From assembly GCF_025660475.1 (NCBI RefSeq), contig NZ_JAOUSF010000001.1, positions 806,001-870,000 of the forward strand: a stretch of 64,000 nt of DNA. Reading direction: 5' to 3'. The stretch comes from Perspicuibacillus lycopersici (GTDB taxonomy: Bacteria; Bacillota; Bacilli; Bacillales; Caldibacillaceae). The translations under genes and the position numbers were made by a program. Within the stretch, counting starts at the first letter, position 1. The number at the start of each line of letters is the position of its first letter. Shown here in pieces: positions 16,706 through 27,399 of the stretch. A model generated the notes under the pieces. The model did not search any database. It saw nothing but the letters and a program-made list of their open reading frames with translations, and was not told the DNA's origin.

Positions 16706-19414
16706 ATGAAGAAAAGAGTATTCCCGATTTTTTTATCTTTACTATTAATCATTTCCTTAATTCCTGCACCAATTCATGCAGAAATTTCGGAGGGTGACGT
16801 TTTATTCCAAGATTTTGAAGGGGACAGCCCAATCTTCTCAGAAACAGCAAATACAAGAGGTACTATAACTAGTGAAGATGTATTTAGCGGTAACAACTCG
16901 CTTAAGTATGAAGTATTAGCTAGTGGCGATCCGAATGAAACCGCGGGAAGCATAAGTATTGCTGCCAAAGATGGTGCTGTCGATGCTTCGGCTATGAAGT
17001 ATTTAATTTTTTCCATTAATGATACACAAGGATCGAATACAATCAAAGTGTCATTAACAGATGCATCTGGAAAATCAACTTCTTTCGGATGGCAATCGCC
17101 AAGTACGACAAAGAATACATGGGTATATTATCAAATACCTTTAAGTAATTTCAGTGGCATTGATTTGGCAAATGTTTCCGAGGTTAGAATTGGCCAATGG
17201 AACAGTGGTGTATATTATATTGATGATATCTACTTTTCTACTAAAAATCCGCCAGTGCCATTAGTGGCACCGACGGCAACACCATCTGGTGAATATGAAG
17301 ATTATGTTGTGGTAGAAGTAAAATCACAGCATTCTAACTTCCCAATTTTTTATACAACGGATGGTAGCACACCAGATAAATCTTCCACACAGTATAGTGG
17401 ATTATTAAGATTTGACAATAACACTACTTTGAAGGCTGTTGTCTACAATCCTGACTACGATAGTTATAGTGATGTCAGTACGTATGAATACATTGTTCAT
17501 ACTGATAGTGATTCGCAAAAACCGATGGCAACGCCAATTTCCGGCACTTATGCAGAGCCGCAAGTCGTTTCTTTATCGACAATCGTTTCCGATGCAAAAA
17601 TCTATTATACGCTCGATGGTAGTACGCCAACTGTGTCATCAAAGGAATATACAGCACCGATTACGATTTCGAAACACACCACTTTGAAAGCGATTACGAT
17701 AAAAGACGGTATTCAAAGTGATGTATCGGTATTTACCTATACCATTTCGAAAAAAACGACGCCATTTTTAAAAGCAAATGGAAAAACATTGCGCACCAAT
17801 TTTGGTTCTGGGGATGAAGTAGTTTTACGCGGAACAAATGCTGGTGGCTGGCTTGTCATGGAACAATGGATGACACCTACCGACTCTCCTGACCTATTAA
17901 CAACGATTAATACGTTAACTGACCGTTTTGGGGAGGATGCTGCCTGGGAGCTACTAGATGTGTATCAGGATCATTATTGGACGAAGGATGATTTTGACAA
18001 TCTAAAAGCAGAGGGGATGAATTCGGTTCGTCTACCATTTACCTATTTTGATATGTTAAATGAGGATGGAACCTTGAAGGAATCTGCCTTTAAGCGATTG
18101 GATTGGTTTATAAAAGAGGCTTCCAAACGGAAGTTATATGTTATTCTCGATATGCATGGAGCACCTGGCTCTCAAAATGGGAAGGATCATTCCGGTGATA
18201 TTACCTATCCAGATAAAGGTAATCTCTATGGAAATGAAGAAAATATGAAAAAAACCATCTATCTCTGGACTGAAATAGCGAAACGATATAAAGATGAAAA
18301 ATATGTGGCAGGCTATGATTTGTTAAATGAACCAGGTGGTGCATCTGGTATCGAGCAATTTACATTTTATGATCAGCTTTACCAAGCTGTTCGTAGTGTA
18401 GATACGAACCATGTCCTCTTTATTGAGGCAATTTGGGATCCAGCAAACCTACCAAATCCTGAATTATATCATTGGGAAAATGTAGCATATTCCTATCATT
18501 TTTATAACTGGGATAATATTGACAGCTTCAGTTCCCAAAAGAATTTTATCGATTCAAAGGTAAAATTAGTGAATGCAGCAAATTATGATGTGCCTCTATA
18601 TGTAGGCGAATTTACGATGTTTAATAACATCCAAAGCTGGGATTATGCATTAAAAGTTTTTGAAGAACAAGGATGGAGCTACTCCACTTGGACATATAAG
18701 GCAACGGGAAATGGCACTAGCTGGGGATTATATACTGGTGAACCAGAACGAGTAAATATTTATAATGATAGTTTCGAAGTAATTAAGGAAAAGTGGAGTA
18801 GCATTAGTACAACGCAGGCATATACTCGAAACGATTATTTTGCCGATATTTTACGTAACTATGCTAGCCCTGCCATGAGAGAAAGTGATGAACGGAGTTT
18901 ACTTGCAAATTTTGAAGGATTAGATGCAAATACTGAATTTGTTACAGGGGAAACTGTTGCTGCTTCTTTAGATGTCACTAATAAATCTGCAGGAGAAGCA
19001 TCCGTTAAATTAGAAATTACCGCTAGTAGCGATACGAGCGAAAACTATTTCAGTTTAATGGCTCCGGACAAAAAGACGTTTGATCTTTCTGATGCAAAAA
19101 ATTCCTACCCAAAATATTTAATGGTGGATGTGTATCAGCAAACTGGAGAAAATCAAATAGCTACAATCACAGTAATCGATAAAAATGGAAACCAATCATC
19201 CGGAAAAACGCAGGCAAACACAACTGCCCGTTCTGGAGAATGGTCAAAAATCCATGTCCTTCTTAACTCGCTTACAGGGGATGCCGATATGTCAAAGATA
19301 GTAGAAATTCGAATTGCATTCGATGATACGGGTGTATATCATCTAGATAATATTTTTATAGGTCAATCATTTGCGAACAACGTTCCAGATATAAATAAAA
19401 AAGGGAAGCATTAA
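16706..19414 (+). CDS. Secreted modular GH5 beta-glucanase (exo-1,3-glucanase-like)
   Basis: 902 residues. A signal peptide ends near IHA-E (residue 25). Residues about 30-178 form a carbohydrate-binding-like beta sandwich; 185-265 and 272-348 are two chitobiase C-terminal-like (FN3-type) repeats, each with a YTTDGSTP/YTLDGSTP motif; 353-700 is the GH5 catalytic domain with the RGTNAGGWLVMEQWMTP opening seen in yeast-type exo-1,3-beta-glucanases. The acid/base is Glu542 in LLNEPGG and the nucleophile Glu635 in YVGEFTMF. Residues about 755-890 form another binding-module-like domain ending YHLDNIFIG, similar in pattern to the first. Start ATG 16706 follows AGAAGGTG. It should act outside the cell. 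Confidence 0.9.
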   Translation: MKKRVFPIFLSLLLIISLIPAPIHAEISEGDVLFQDFEGDSPIFSETANTRGTITSEDVFSGNNSLKYEVLASGDPNETAGSISIAAKDGAVDASAMKYLIFSINDTQGSNTIKVSLTDASGKSTSFGWQSPSTTKNTWVYYQIPLSNFSGIDLANVSEVRIGQWNSGVYYIDDIYFSTKNPPVPLVAPTATPSGEYEDYVVVEVKSQHSNFPIFYTTDGSTPDKSSTQYSGLLRFDNNTTLKAVVYNPDYDSYSDVSTYEYIVHTDSDSQKPMATPISGTYAEPQVVSLSTIVSDAKIYYTLDGSTPTVSSKEYTAPITISKHTTLKAITIKDGIQSDVSVFTYTISKKTTPFLKANGKTLRTNFGSGDEVVLRGTNAGGWLVMEQWMTPTDSPDLLTTINTLTDRFGEDAAWELLDVYQDHYWTKDDFDNLKAEGMNSVRLPFTYFDMLNEDGTLKESAFKRLDWFIKEASKRKLYVILDMHGAPGSQNGKDHSGDITYPDKGNLYGNEENMKKTIYLWTEIAKRYKDEKYVAGYDLLNEPGGASGIEQFTFYDQLYQAVRSVDTNHVLFIEAIWDPANLPNPELYHWENVAYSYHFYNWDNIDSFSSQKNFIDSKVKLVNAANYDVPLYVGEFTMFNNIQSWDYALKVFEEQGWSYSTWTYKATGNGTSWGLYTGEPERVNIYNDSFEVIKEKWSSISTTQAYTRNDYFADILRNYASPAMRESDERSLLANFEGLDANTEFVTGETVAASLDVTNKSAGEASVKLEITASSDTSENYFSLMAPDKKTFDLSDAKNSYPKYLMVDVYQQTGENQIATITVIDKNGNQSSGKTQANTTARSGEWSKIHVLLNSLTGDADMSKIVEIRIAFDDTGVYHLDNIFIGQSFANNVPDINKKGKH

Positions 19415-19420
19415 AATCTC

Positions 19421-19455
19421 GCCTTTGTCCTATTTCATAGGGCAAAGGCTTTTTC
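19421..19455 (+). terminator. Intrinsic terminator after GH5 gene
   Basis: GCCTTTGTCCTAT pairs with ATAGGGCAAAGGC (one wobble) around a TTC loop, followed by a T run. Confidence 0.88.
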
Positions 19456-19545
19456 TATCCTTTTCCACCATATAGAGTACAATTCATCATGCAGCCGATT
19501 CCCGCCTCTAGCAACCAATTAATGCTATATTTTTGCATAACTAGC

Positions 19546-20829
19546 TTATTTATTAAAAAGAAAATATTCTTCTCGCTCCTCCCCTGTTATCATATTCTTG
19601 ATTTTCCATTGATTGTTTTTTACTTCCTCCTCGCCAATAATTATCACGTTTTGAATCTTCTCTTTGTTAGCTCTATCCAACGCTTTACCGAGCTTTTTAT
19701 TTCCCAGCTCCAATTCAACGGTAAAGCCTTGTTTTCTTAACGTTGCCGCTGCGAATAATGATTCCTTCCAAGTATTGATTGGGATAATGTAAAAATCGAC
19801 AGTCGATTCTTCCTGTTTGTTTTCCTTTGAAGCAATAGCAGTATAAATGACATCCAAACCAAAGGAAATACCAACAGTAGAGAATTTTTCACCTGTTCCC
19901 ATTAACCCACCAATCGCATAGTCGTATCTGCCCCCGCTCCCTATGCTCGACTTAATCGTTTTATCTGCTAAAAACACTTCATAAATCGTCCCCGTATAAA
20001 TTTCTAGTCCTCTTGCTAAAAATGGCTGAAATACACATTGATCTTTTACATCAAGGTATGCTAAATATGCTTCTAGCTCCTGCAATTCTTGCAATCCTTG
20101 TTGAACAAGCTGATTTTGTTTAGCAAAAGGTGCAAAGTACGCAAAACGAGTATTTTTTTTATCATTAAAAAATCGGTTAATTGACTGGACAGTAGTAGAA
20201 GAAAGTCCTTGTTCCATCAGCTCCGAAATAACCGCTGCCTCTCCAACTTTTTCTAGCTTATCTAAAATCAACACGACACTATTAATTTTATCCACAGGGG
20301 TATTAAAAACCTCTAGCATCCCAATTAATAGTTTCCGATTGTTATATTGAATAACAACCTCTAAGTCTAATTTCCGAAAAGCATCGACTGCCATCATCAT
20401 TAGCTCTGCTTCCGCTACTTGCGATTCGACGCCAACAATATCGACATCACATTGGGTAAATTCACGAAAACGTCCTGCTTTAATTGGTCCATCACGAAAA
20501 ACCTTCCCAATCTCATATCGTTTAAAGGGCATTCGTAAAGTTGGATTCATTGCAACTACTTTAGCAAACGGAATCGTTAGATCATAGCGTAAAGCCAAAT
20601 CTCGCTCTCCTCTATCTGTTAAAGTATACATCTCCTTCAATATTTCCGCCCCACCACCATACTTGGAGGCAAGCAGCTCGGTATAATTCAAAATTGGCGT
20701 TTCTAAAGGCTTGCAGCCGTATTGAATAAATGTATCCTCCAGCGTCCTTCTAATGCTTCTTCTTATTACCTCTGCATTTGGTAAATAATCTTGTGTTCCT
20801 TTTACATTTTGATAAGCGATTTTTTTCAT
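19546..20829 (-). CDS. hisS: Histidyl-tRNA synthetase paralogue (HisS2)
   Basis: 427 residues, a class II synthetase. Visible elements are the VKGTQDYLP start, ALRYDLTIPFAK, motif 2 in FKRYEIGKVFRDGP...GRFREFTQCDVDIVG, the histidine-binding segment LARGLEIYTGTIYE, SSIGSGGRYD, and a motif 3-like VGISFGLDVIY, in which the usual terminal Arg is absent. This sequence style matches the second histidyl-tRNA ligase of the Bacillus cereus group rather than the housekeeping enzyme. The start ATG 20829 follows TTGGAGGG. Upstream lie a leader peptide with three His codons and a terminator, so expression should rise when charged tRNA-His is scarce. Confidence 0.9.
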   Translation of the reverse strand: MKKIAYQNVKGTQDYLPNAEVIRRSIRRTLEDTFIQYGCKPLETPILNYTELLASKYGGGAEILKEMYTLTDRGERDLALRYDLTIPFAKVVAMNPTLRMPFKRYEIGKVFRDGPIKAGRFREFTQCDVDIVGVESQVAEAELMMMAVDAFRKLDLEVVIQYNNRKLLIGMLEVFNTPVDKINSVVLILDKLEKVGEAAVISELMEQGLSSTTVQSINRFFNDKKNTRFAYFAPFAKQNQLVQQGLQELQELEAYLAYLDVKDQCVFQPFLARGLEIYTGTIYEVFLADKTIKSSIGSGGRYDYAIGGLMGTGEKFSTVGISFGLDVIYTAIASKENKQEESTVDFYIIPINTWKESLFAAATLRKQGFTVELELGNKKLGKALDRANKEKIQNVIIIGEEEVKNNQWKIKNMITGEEREEYFLFNK

Positions 20830-20865
20830 TTTTTTCCCTCCAATTATTTAGATAAAATAAAAAAC

Positions 20866-20904
20866 CGCTCTAGATTAAAGTTTTTCACTTTATCCATGCG
20901 GTTT
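20866..20904 (-). terminator. Attenuator terminator in hisS2 leader
   Basis: On the reverse strand AAACCGC and GCGGTTT form the base of a stem that continues through AAAGT/ACTTT around GAAAA, followed by TTTTTTATTTT. It ends about 35 bases before the hisS2 start, so it is placed to stop transcription before the gene. A second small hairpin (GATTTT/AAAATC, about 20928-20950) lies between it and the leader peptide. Confidence 0.75.
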
Positions 20905-20956
20905 CATGAGTAATAGCCTTCCTATTTACGATTTTTTTTAAAATCGAATAGCAAAG

Positions 20957-21013
20957 CTAGTTCATATGATGATGAAATTGTGCCAATGAAAGAATTGTAA
21001 GAAAAGCTAGCAT
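20957..21013 (-). CDS. His-rich leader peptide of hisS2
   Basis: An 18-codon reading frame encodes MLAFLTILSLAQFHHHMN and then stops. It has a good ribosome site (AGAGGTGA, 6-7 bases before ATG 21013) and three consecutive CAT codons near its end. The frame sits upstream of a small hairpin and an intrinsic terminator before hisS2. This is the layout of a classical amino-acid leader attenuator: ribosomes stalled at the His codons would favour read-through. The frame is seen directly; the regulation is inference from known his leader systems. Confidence 0.75.
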   Translation of the reverse strand: MLAFLTILSLAQFHHHMN

Positions 21014-21306
21014 TGTTTTCACCTCTAATTTTGAACTACTTTACCATACTTGATGTGGTTATTTCAATATTTTTATTTCATTTAAGATAAGTAGAGAAAT
21101 TATTTATGTCTCTGTTGGCCATTTTTGTCTTTCGATAGTCTCTGCAACTAAAAAAATCTACAAACCTATTCGAATCTGATTCAATATACTTATATAGCTA
21201 CATTTAAAAATGTTACATTATAACTAGAAATCCTAGCTTATGCCAAACTCACCTACATATCTTACGTTCATCCTTTGAACGTACCATTGATTATTGGAGG
21301 TAAATG

Positions 21307-22227
21307 ATGACACGAAAAACACGCTTTACCAATTTAGATAACGTCAGTACTAAAAAAACATTTGCTGATCTTTACCGTTGGCAGAAGGAGCGCAGAAACA
21401 ATAAAAAGGATCTTCATATCAAAATAGAGCAGGCACCATTTAAGGAAATAGAGAAATTAAATAGCAATCGGATGCAGCCTTCTATCACTTGGATTGGGCA
21501 TTCTACCTTTTTCATACAAATGAATGGTGTCAATATGGTTACCGATCCAGTCTGGGCAAAGCGCATGGGTTTTCAGAAACGCTTAACTGAACCAGGAATA
21601 GAACTTGCTGCCTTACCTGAAATCGATGTTGTATTAATATCGCATGGGCATTATGATCATTTAGATTTTCCTACGATAAAAAAATTGAAAGGTGATCCAA
21701 CCTATTATGTTCCCGTTGGATTAGGTCATGCTTTTAAAAGGCGAGGATATAAAAAGGTGATGGAGAGCAATTGGTATGATTCGTTTGAGCATAGTAATGT
21801 AAGGTTTTCATTTGTGCCAGCACAGCATTGGACGAAACGAACATTAACAGATACAAACACGTCTCATTGGGGCGGCTGGATTATAGAAAATAAAGAGCAT
21901 TCTATTTACTTTGTAGGAGATACAGGCTATTTTCGTGGCTTCCAAGAGATTGCAAAAAAATTTTCCATCCAAACAGTACTAATGCCTATTGGTGCCTATG
22001 AGCCAGAATGGTTTATGAAGGAAAGCCATATAACCCCTGAAGATGCAGTAAAGGCATTTTTAGAATTAAAAGGGAAACAATTTATCCCGATGCATTATGG
22101 AACCTATCACTTGGCAGACGATACTGGCCAAGCGGCCATTTCAAGATTAGAAGCAGAATGGGGAAGACTACATTTAGATGCTTCTCAATTAATAAAATTG
22201 CGCATTGGTGAAACATACTGGCTTTGA
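21307..22227 (+). CDS. Metallo-beta-lactamase fold hydrolase, NAPE-PLD-like
   Basis: About 306 residues with no signal peptide. The metal-binding signature SHGHYDHLD is present, with further ligands in PAQHW, VGDTGYF and PMHYGTYHL. The opening ITWIGHSTFFIQMNGVNMVTDPVW is typical of the NAPE-PLD/UlaG-like branch of the fold, whose bacterial members have mostly unknown substrates. Two adjacent ATGs exist; the second (21307) is preferred because it is 6 bases from GGAGG, the first only 3. The coding end overlaps a perfect inverted repeat. Confidence 0.82.
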   Translation: MTRKTRFTNLDNVSTKKTFADLYRWQKERRNNKKDLHIKIEQAPFKEIEKLNSNRMQPSITWIGHSTFFIQMNGVNMVTDPVWAKRMGFQKRLTEPGIELAALPEIDVVLISHGHYDHLDFPTIKKLKGDPTYYVPVGLGHAFKRRGYKKVMESNWYDSFEHSNVRFSFVPAQHWTKRTLTDTNTSHWGGWIIENKEHSIYFVGDTGYFRGFQEIAKKFSIQTVLMPIGAYEPEWFMKESHITPEDAVKAFLELKGKQFIPMHYGTYHLADDTGQAAISRLEAEWGRLHLDASQLIKLRIGETYWL

Positions 22228-22248
22228 ATACTACTAGTATTCAAAGCC
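22220..22248. repeat. Perfect inverted repeat across MBL stop codon
   Basis: A 14-bp perfect palindromic arm pair (GGCTTTGAATACTA / TAGTATTCAAAGCC) with a single central base spans the TGA stop of the MBL gene. It lacks a T run and may act as a transcript-end stabiliser rather than a terminator. Confidence 0.6.
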
Positions 22249-22319
22249 AACAAGAATAAGCTTGAAAAACAAACATAGAAGGCAATAAAGCAAATGAGAA
22301 CGGATTAAATACCCATTTT

Positions 22320-22691
22320 TCATTTCCTCCAAAAGGTTGTACATTCTGCCTTGTCCATCATATTAAATTCTATTATTTTTTTTAGTAAATCATAATCAAC
22401 TGGTCGATCCCATGGCATCCGGATTAGCTGCTTACTGTGCTCATAGCCAGAAGCCATAATTTGCTCAGAAAAGTAGTTAATCCCTGCCAATTCAGGGGCA
22501 ACAGCCAAATGATGCTTCGAAACACTAAAACCAATGATATATGTACCATGATCCGTAAACATCGGCTGATTCCATTTAATGATTGGCATTAAATTTGGAA
22601 ATTCCTTAGCAACCCAACCTAAAACCGCTTCCGTTCGTGCACGATGCTGTTGGTTATCAATCTGCCCAATAAATTTTCCGAAAATTTCCAT
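22320..22691 (-). CDS. DUF1801/YdhG-like protein (frataxin-like iron chaperone)
   Basis: 123 residues with the YdhG/DUF1801 pattern: a paired-helix start (FIGQIDNQQHRARTEAVLGWV), then PIIKWNQPMFTDHGTYIIGFSVSKHHLAVAPE and the basic C-terminal segment. The B. subtilis homologue of the same length has been described as a frataxin-like iron chaperone (Fra). That role is inferred from family resemblance. Start ATG 22691 has a GGAGGGGGAACG site. It reads away from the PfpI gene and has no clear functional partner. Confidence 0.75.
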   Translation of the reverse strand: MEIFGKFIGQIDNQQHRARTEAVLGWVAKEFPNLMPIIKWNQPMFTDHGTYIIGFSVSKHHLAVAPELAGINYFSEQIMASGYEHSKQLIRMPWDRPVDYDLLKKIIEFNMMDKAECTTFWRK

Positions 22692-22772
22692 CGTTCCCCC
22701 TCCATTATGTCATTTATTTCTCTATTAAAATTAACAGCTCCCCAATACAATCACAACCAATTTCAGCAATTG

Positions 22773-22820
22773 AAAAAGACCTAACCTAAGCAATTAAAAT
22801 TACTAGCTTAAGTTAGGTCC
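22773..22820 (-). terminator. Terminator after PfpI-family gene
   Basis: GACCTAACTTAAGC and GCTTAGGTTAGGTC form a near-perfect stem on the reverse strand, followed by TTTTTC. Confidence 0.85.
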
Positions 22821-22860
22821 TATTTTATAAAATGTCAAATTCCTTTATAGCATGTAATTA

Positions 22861-23376
22861 TTACTTCGCAAGTACAGCTAATGATTCACGATTGAATGCT
22901 GGTAGATCATCTGGTGTTCTACTTGTCACCAATTGATTACAGCAAACAACTACCTCTTCATCAACATAATTTGCACCTGCATATTCAAGATCTACTTTAA
23001 TTGATTTATACCCAGTAACCTTCCGACCTTCTAGTGATTTAGCCGTAATAAGTAATTGTGGGCCATGACAAATAGCGAATACAGGCTTTTTCGCATCCAT
23101 AAATGCTTTCGCGAAAGCGACAAATCGATCATCATCACGTAATAAATCAGGAGAAAATCCTCCAGGAATCAATAATGCATCAAAGTCCTCTGGTTTCACT
23201 TCATCGATTGAAGCATCAACAGAAACCTTTTCGCCATGTTTCCCTACGATTGTTTTTCCTTTTTCCTTCTCAATGACGGTAACTTGATGGCCAGCTTCCT
23301 CATATGCTTTCGCCGGAGATGTAAACTCCACATCTTCAAATTCATCTGTTAACACTACAGCAATCTTTTTACCCAT
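22861..23376 (-). CDS. DJ-1/PfpI family protein (general stress protein 18-like)
   Basis: About 171 residues. It has the DJ-1/PfpI fold markers: KIAVVLTDEFEDVE, a conserved Glu, LLIPGGFSPDLLR, and the nucleophile elbow AICHGPQLLI with the reactive Cys. Close relatives include B. subtilis YfkM and YraA, which are stress proteins or deglycase-like enzymes. The start ATG 23376 is chosen because GAGGTG lies 7 bases upstream; the frame's earlier GTG at 23385 lies inside that ribosome site. It has its own terminator and seems monocistronic. Confidence 0.85.
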   Translation of the reverse strand: MGKKIAVVLTDEFEDVEFTSPAKAYEEAGHQVTVIEKEKGKTIVGKHGEKVSVDASIDEVKPEDFDALLIPGGFSPDLLRDDDRFVAFAKAFMDAKKPVFAICHGPQLLITAKSLEGRKVTGYKSIKVDLEYAGANYVDEEVVVCCNQLVTSRTPDDLPAFNRESLAVLAK

Positions 23377-23613
23377 CGTATTCACCTCTTCATATTTTTT
23401 CGCAAAAAATAGCTTCCCCGTAAAATGAAATTTTCATCCATCTTGACAGAGAAAAAGAAACCGTTAGTAGTTTCCTATACTACATTCCTTAGTATAATCA
23501 TCCAATTTTATGATTTCAATTTTCCTGACTTCATCCTATTAACATTTTTTGGTTACGTGGCGAGGGAAATCAAATCTACATTTTTTCAATCATAGTATAT
23601 TGACTCTTTTATG

Positions 23614-24159
23614 TTAAGAATTAAACCTTCCCATTACGATCGTATTATAGTAAGTACCATCGGATAGAAGTTTATCATTTTTTAAAATACCCTCGACTTC
23701 AAAGCCACAGCTTTTATAAAGCATTATTGCTTTTTCATTTGTTTCCAAAACATTTAATGTGATTTTCTTTATTCCATTGGAGTCTGCCCAACAGATCGAT
23801 TCGTTTAATAAACTTTTACCAATTCGGTTTCCCCAATACTCCTTTAACACACAAACACCGAATTTAACTTTATGTGCGGTTCTTTTCAATTGATTCCCTT
23901 CACATCTGGAAAACCCTACAATTCTATCATTAACTTCTGCAACTAAAAATAGGTGATTAGACCTTTTCGTATCCTTATTAATTAGTTTTCTAAAGCCTAT
24001 TTCATCTATGTATGCCTCGCCTTTTTCTCTATCTAGATTTTCCGTTTCTCCATCAATTTGTAATCTTAGCTCAGACAAGCTCTTTGCATCATTTTCCGCT
24101 GCATACCTAATTAAATATTGTAAGTTATTTACAATAAATGTTTTTCGTTCCATCCACAT
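23614..24159 (-). CDS. GNAT family N-acetyltransferase
   Basis: 181 residues. The central and C-terminal parts show the GNAT core: HLFLVAEVNDRIVGFSRCEG, the acetyl-CoA-binding segment VLKEYWGNRIGKSLL, and the closing NEKAIMLYKSCGFEVEGIL motif. The substrate cannot be predicted; RimI- or YkkB-like members are close in pattern. An AAGGAAG site precedes ATG 24159. A strong terminator hairpin stands between it and glpK. Confidence 0.85.
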   Translation of the reverse strand: MWMERKTFIVNNLQYLIRYAAENDAKSLSELRLQIDGETENLDREKGEAYIDEIGFRKLINKDTKRSNHLFLVAEVNDRIVGFSRCEGNQLKRTAHKVKFGVCVLKEYWGNRIGKSLLNESICWADSNGIKKITLNVLETNEKAIMLYKSCGFEVEGILKNDKLLSDGTYYNTIVMGRFNS

Positions 24160-24186
24160 ACCACTTCCTTATTACTTAATCGATTG

Positions 24187-24229
24187 AAAGGGCAGCCCAA
24201 AGTCATGATTTAACTTTGGGCTGCCCTTT
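24187..24229. terminator. Terminator after glpK
   Basis: A perfect 17-bp stem (AAAGGGCAGCCCAAAGT and its complement) with a short loop, flanked by T runs in both directions. It ends the glpFK transcript. Confidence 0.92.
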
Positions 24230-24250
24230 TCTTTTTCTTATACTTAGCGA

Positions 24251-25759
<1,509 letters not shown>

Positions 25760-25765
25760 TCATTA

Positions 25766-26584
25766 TTAATGAGATAAATTATTTTTTACATTAGCTTCTT
25801 CAGATTTAGTTGTAATAGATAATACAATAATCACTATGGTAACAAGTAAAAATACCCAAAATAATACGGAAAATTCACCTTTAAACAATGCGTTGTATGT
25901 TAATGCACCAAGTCCTCCACCGATAATTGGGCCAACTACTGGAATCCAGGAATAACTCCAATCAGAGGATCCTTTGTTCGGAATTGGTAAAAGGGCATGT
26001 GCAAGACGTGGACCTAGATCACGTGCTGGGTTGATCGCATATCCAGTTGTACCACCTAGTGCCATACCGATTACAACAATTAATGAACCAACTGCAAGCG
26101 GATTCAAACCTTCCGTAAAATTATTTGCACCGATAAATAATATACCTAATACTAAAATAAATGTCCCGATAATTTCAGAAGTTAAGTTAGAAAATGTATG
26201 ACGAATGGCTGGGCCAGTTGAAAATACGCCTAACTTTGTTGCTTGATCACTAGTTGCTTGAAAATGTTTATAGTAATGGAAGAATACTAGAGCAGCTCCT
26301 ATAAATGCACCAATCATTTGCGCTAAAATATACGATGGTACATCTGCCCATGCAAATTCACCTGCAAGCGCCAGCCCAATGGTTACAGCCGGATTTAAAT
26401 GCGCTCCACTAAACTGTCCGGAAGCATATACACCCATTGTAACAGCAAGACCCCAAGCCAGTGAAATAACAACCCAGCCAGCTCCATTTGATTTCGTTTT
26501 GTCTAGACTGGCACCGGCCACAACGCCGCCACCGAAAAGAATTAATACAGCAGTACCTAAAACTTCCCCTAAAAATGGTGACAT
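25766..26584 (-). CDS. glpF: Glycerol uptake facilitator (aquaglyceroporin)
   Basis: 272 residues with six membrane helices and the two pore motifs of the MIP family, GAHLNPAVTIG and YAINPARDLGPR; the Asp after the second NPA is the aquaglyceroporin mark. It lets glycerol diffuse into the cell for GlpK. The ribosome site GGGAGG precedes ATG 26584. The transcript leader contains a terminator hairpin that fits a GlpP antitermination site, and the promoter carries a cre site. Confidence 0.95.
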   Translation of the reverse strand: MSPFLGEVLGTAVLILFGGGVVAGASLDKTKSNGAGWVVISLAWGLAVTMGVYASGQFSGAHLNPAVTIGLALAGEFAWADVPSYILAQMIGAFIGAALVFFHYYKHFQATSDQATKLGVFSTGPAIRHTFSNLTSEIIGTFILVLGILFIGANNFTEGLNPLAVGSLIVVIGMALGGTTGYAINPARDLGPRLAHALLPIPNKGSSDWSYSWIPVVGPIIGGGLGALTYNALFKGEFSVLFWVFLLVTIVIIVLSITTKSEEANVKNNLSH

Positions 26585-26663
26585 AATTACATTCCTCCCT
26601 TATTGTGATTATTTATTTGTAAATAATTGTCAGGATAGTAACAAGTATATATGATTATAGCGA

Positions 26664-26718
26664 ATAAAAAAACACACAGAAATAGCCTTAATATCATCTT
26701 AAGGTAATCTGTGTGTTC
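26664..26718 (-). terminator. Leader terminator of glpFK, probable GlpP target
   Basis: Between the probable promoter and glpF the reverse strand contains AACACACAGAT ... TTCTGTGTGTT with an inner CCTTAA/TTAAGG stem, followed by TTTTTTT. In B. subtilis the equivalent hairpin is overcome by GlpP bound to glycerol-3-phosphate; a glpP gene is present in this window. Confidence 0.82.
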
Positions 26719-26764
26719 TCCCGTACTCCTCACAATTATTAACTTACTAGTAGCTTACCAAAAT

Positions 26765-26780
26765 ATGAAAGCGTTGTCAA
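26765..26780 (-). promoter_or_regulatory. cre site overlapping the glpF -35 region
   Basis: ATGAAAGCGTTGTCA matches the cre consensus perfectly. On the reverse strand it overlaps a TTGACA -35 hexamer, with a weak -10 (TAAGCT) 17 bases on. CcpA bound here would block polymerase, the known mode of glucose repression of glycerol genes. Confidence 0.65.
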
Positions 26781-27001
26781 TTGTTTATTGAAAAATAGTA
26801 AGTTATTTATTTTTCGTACACAGATTACTTTTCTATATTTTTAATGTGTGGCTGTTTTCTAAAGATTTGTTTAGATGGAGCATTCCATTTTTCGTAGCGT
26901 CTATGTGCATTCCGTCCGTTCTTCAAACATTTAACAATCAACTTGATAACAGCCTGCCCAATAAATAGCGTTTTATTAATGTTATTTGACAACTTAATGG
27001 C

Positions 27002-27397
27002 TTATAGATCTGGAACCTTTTGAAAGGATTTTGCTGCTTCGCCACTAGCGACTACTTCCCGAAGGGAGTGTCCGAATCCCGCTTCCACTGCAGCAAAATA
27101 AGCACCTTCTAATAATGGAGCATCGGCAATCCGAATATTTTCATTGCCTTCCACCATTTCAATCGCCATTTCTGCATTAAGCAATGCACTACCAAGATCA
27201 AAGAAGACAACTGTTCCTTTTTCGGAATGAACCGATTCAATAGCTTCTTTAATATGAAATACATTTGTGCCAATTTCTCCATCCACACCACCAGCAATAG
27301 CAATCGCTACATTTGGTTGGACTTGGTTGATCAGCTTCTTTAAGCCGACCACGATTTCTTCACTATGGGAGATTAATACTAAACTAACAAAATCCAT
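27002..27397 (-). CDS. dhaM: DhaM, PTS-dependent dihydroxyacetone kinase phosphotransferase subunit
   Basis: 131 residues, only the EIIA-mannose-like domain, as usual in Firmicutes. The phosphorylated His is in VLISHSEEIV near the N-terminus (about residue 10), and the FFDLGSALLNAEMAIE segment is characteristic. It passes phosphate from HPr to DhaL-ADP. It starts 2 bases after dhaL ends, so the two are surely co-translated. Confidence 0.93.
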   Translation of the reverse strand: MDFVSLVLISHSEEIVVGLKKLINQVQPNVAIAIAGGVDGEIGTNVFHIKEAIESVHSEKGTVVFFDLGSALLNAEMAIEMVEGNENIRIADAPLLEGAYFAAVEAGFGHSLREVVASGEAAKSFQKVPDL

Positions 27398-27399
27398 TT

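Noticed and set aside
20830..21303. T-box riboswitch in front of hisS2
   Set aside because: No T-box consensus sequence or specifier-loop layout was seen; the leader peptide with His codons explains the terminator better.
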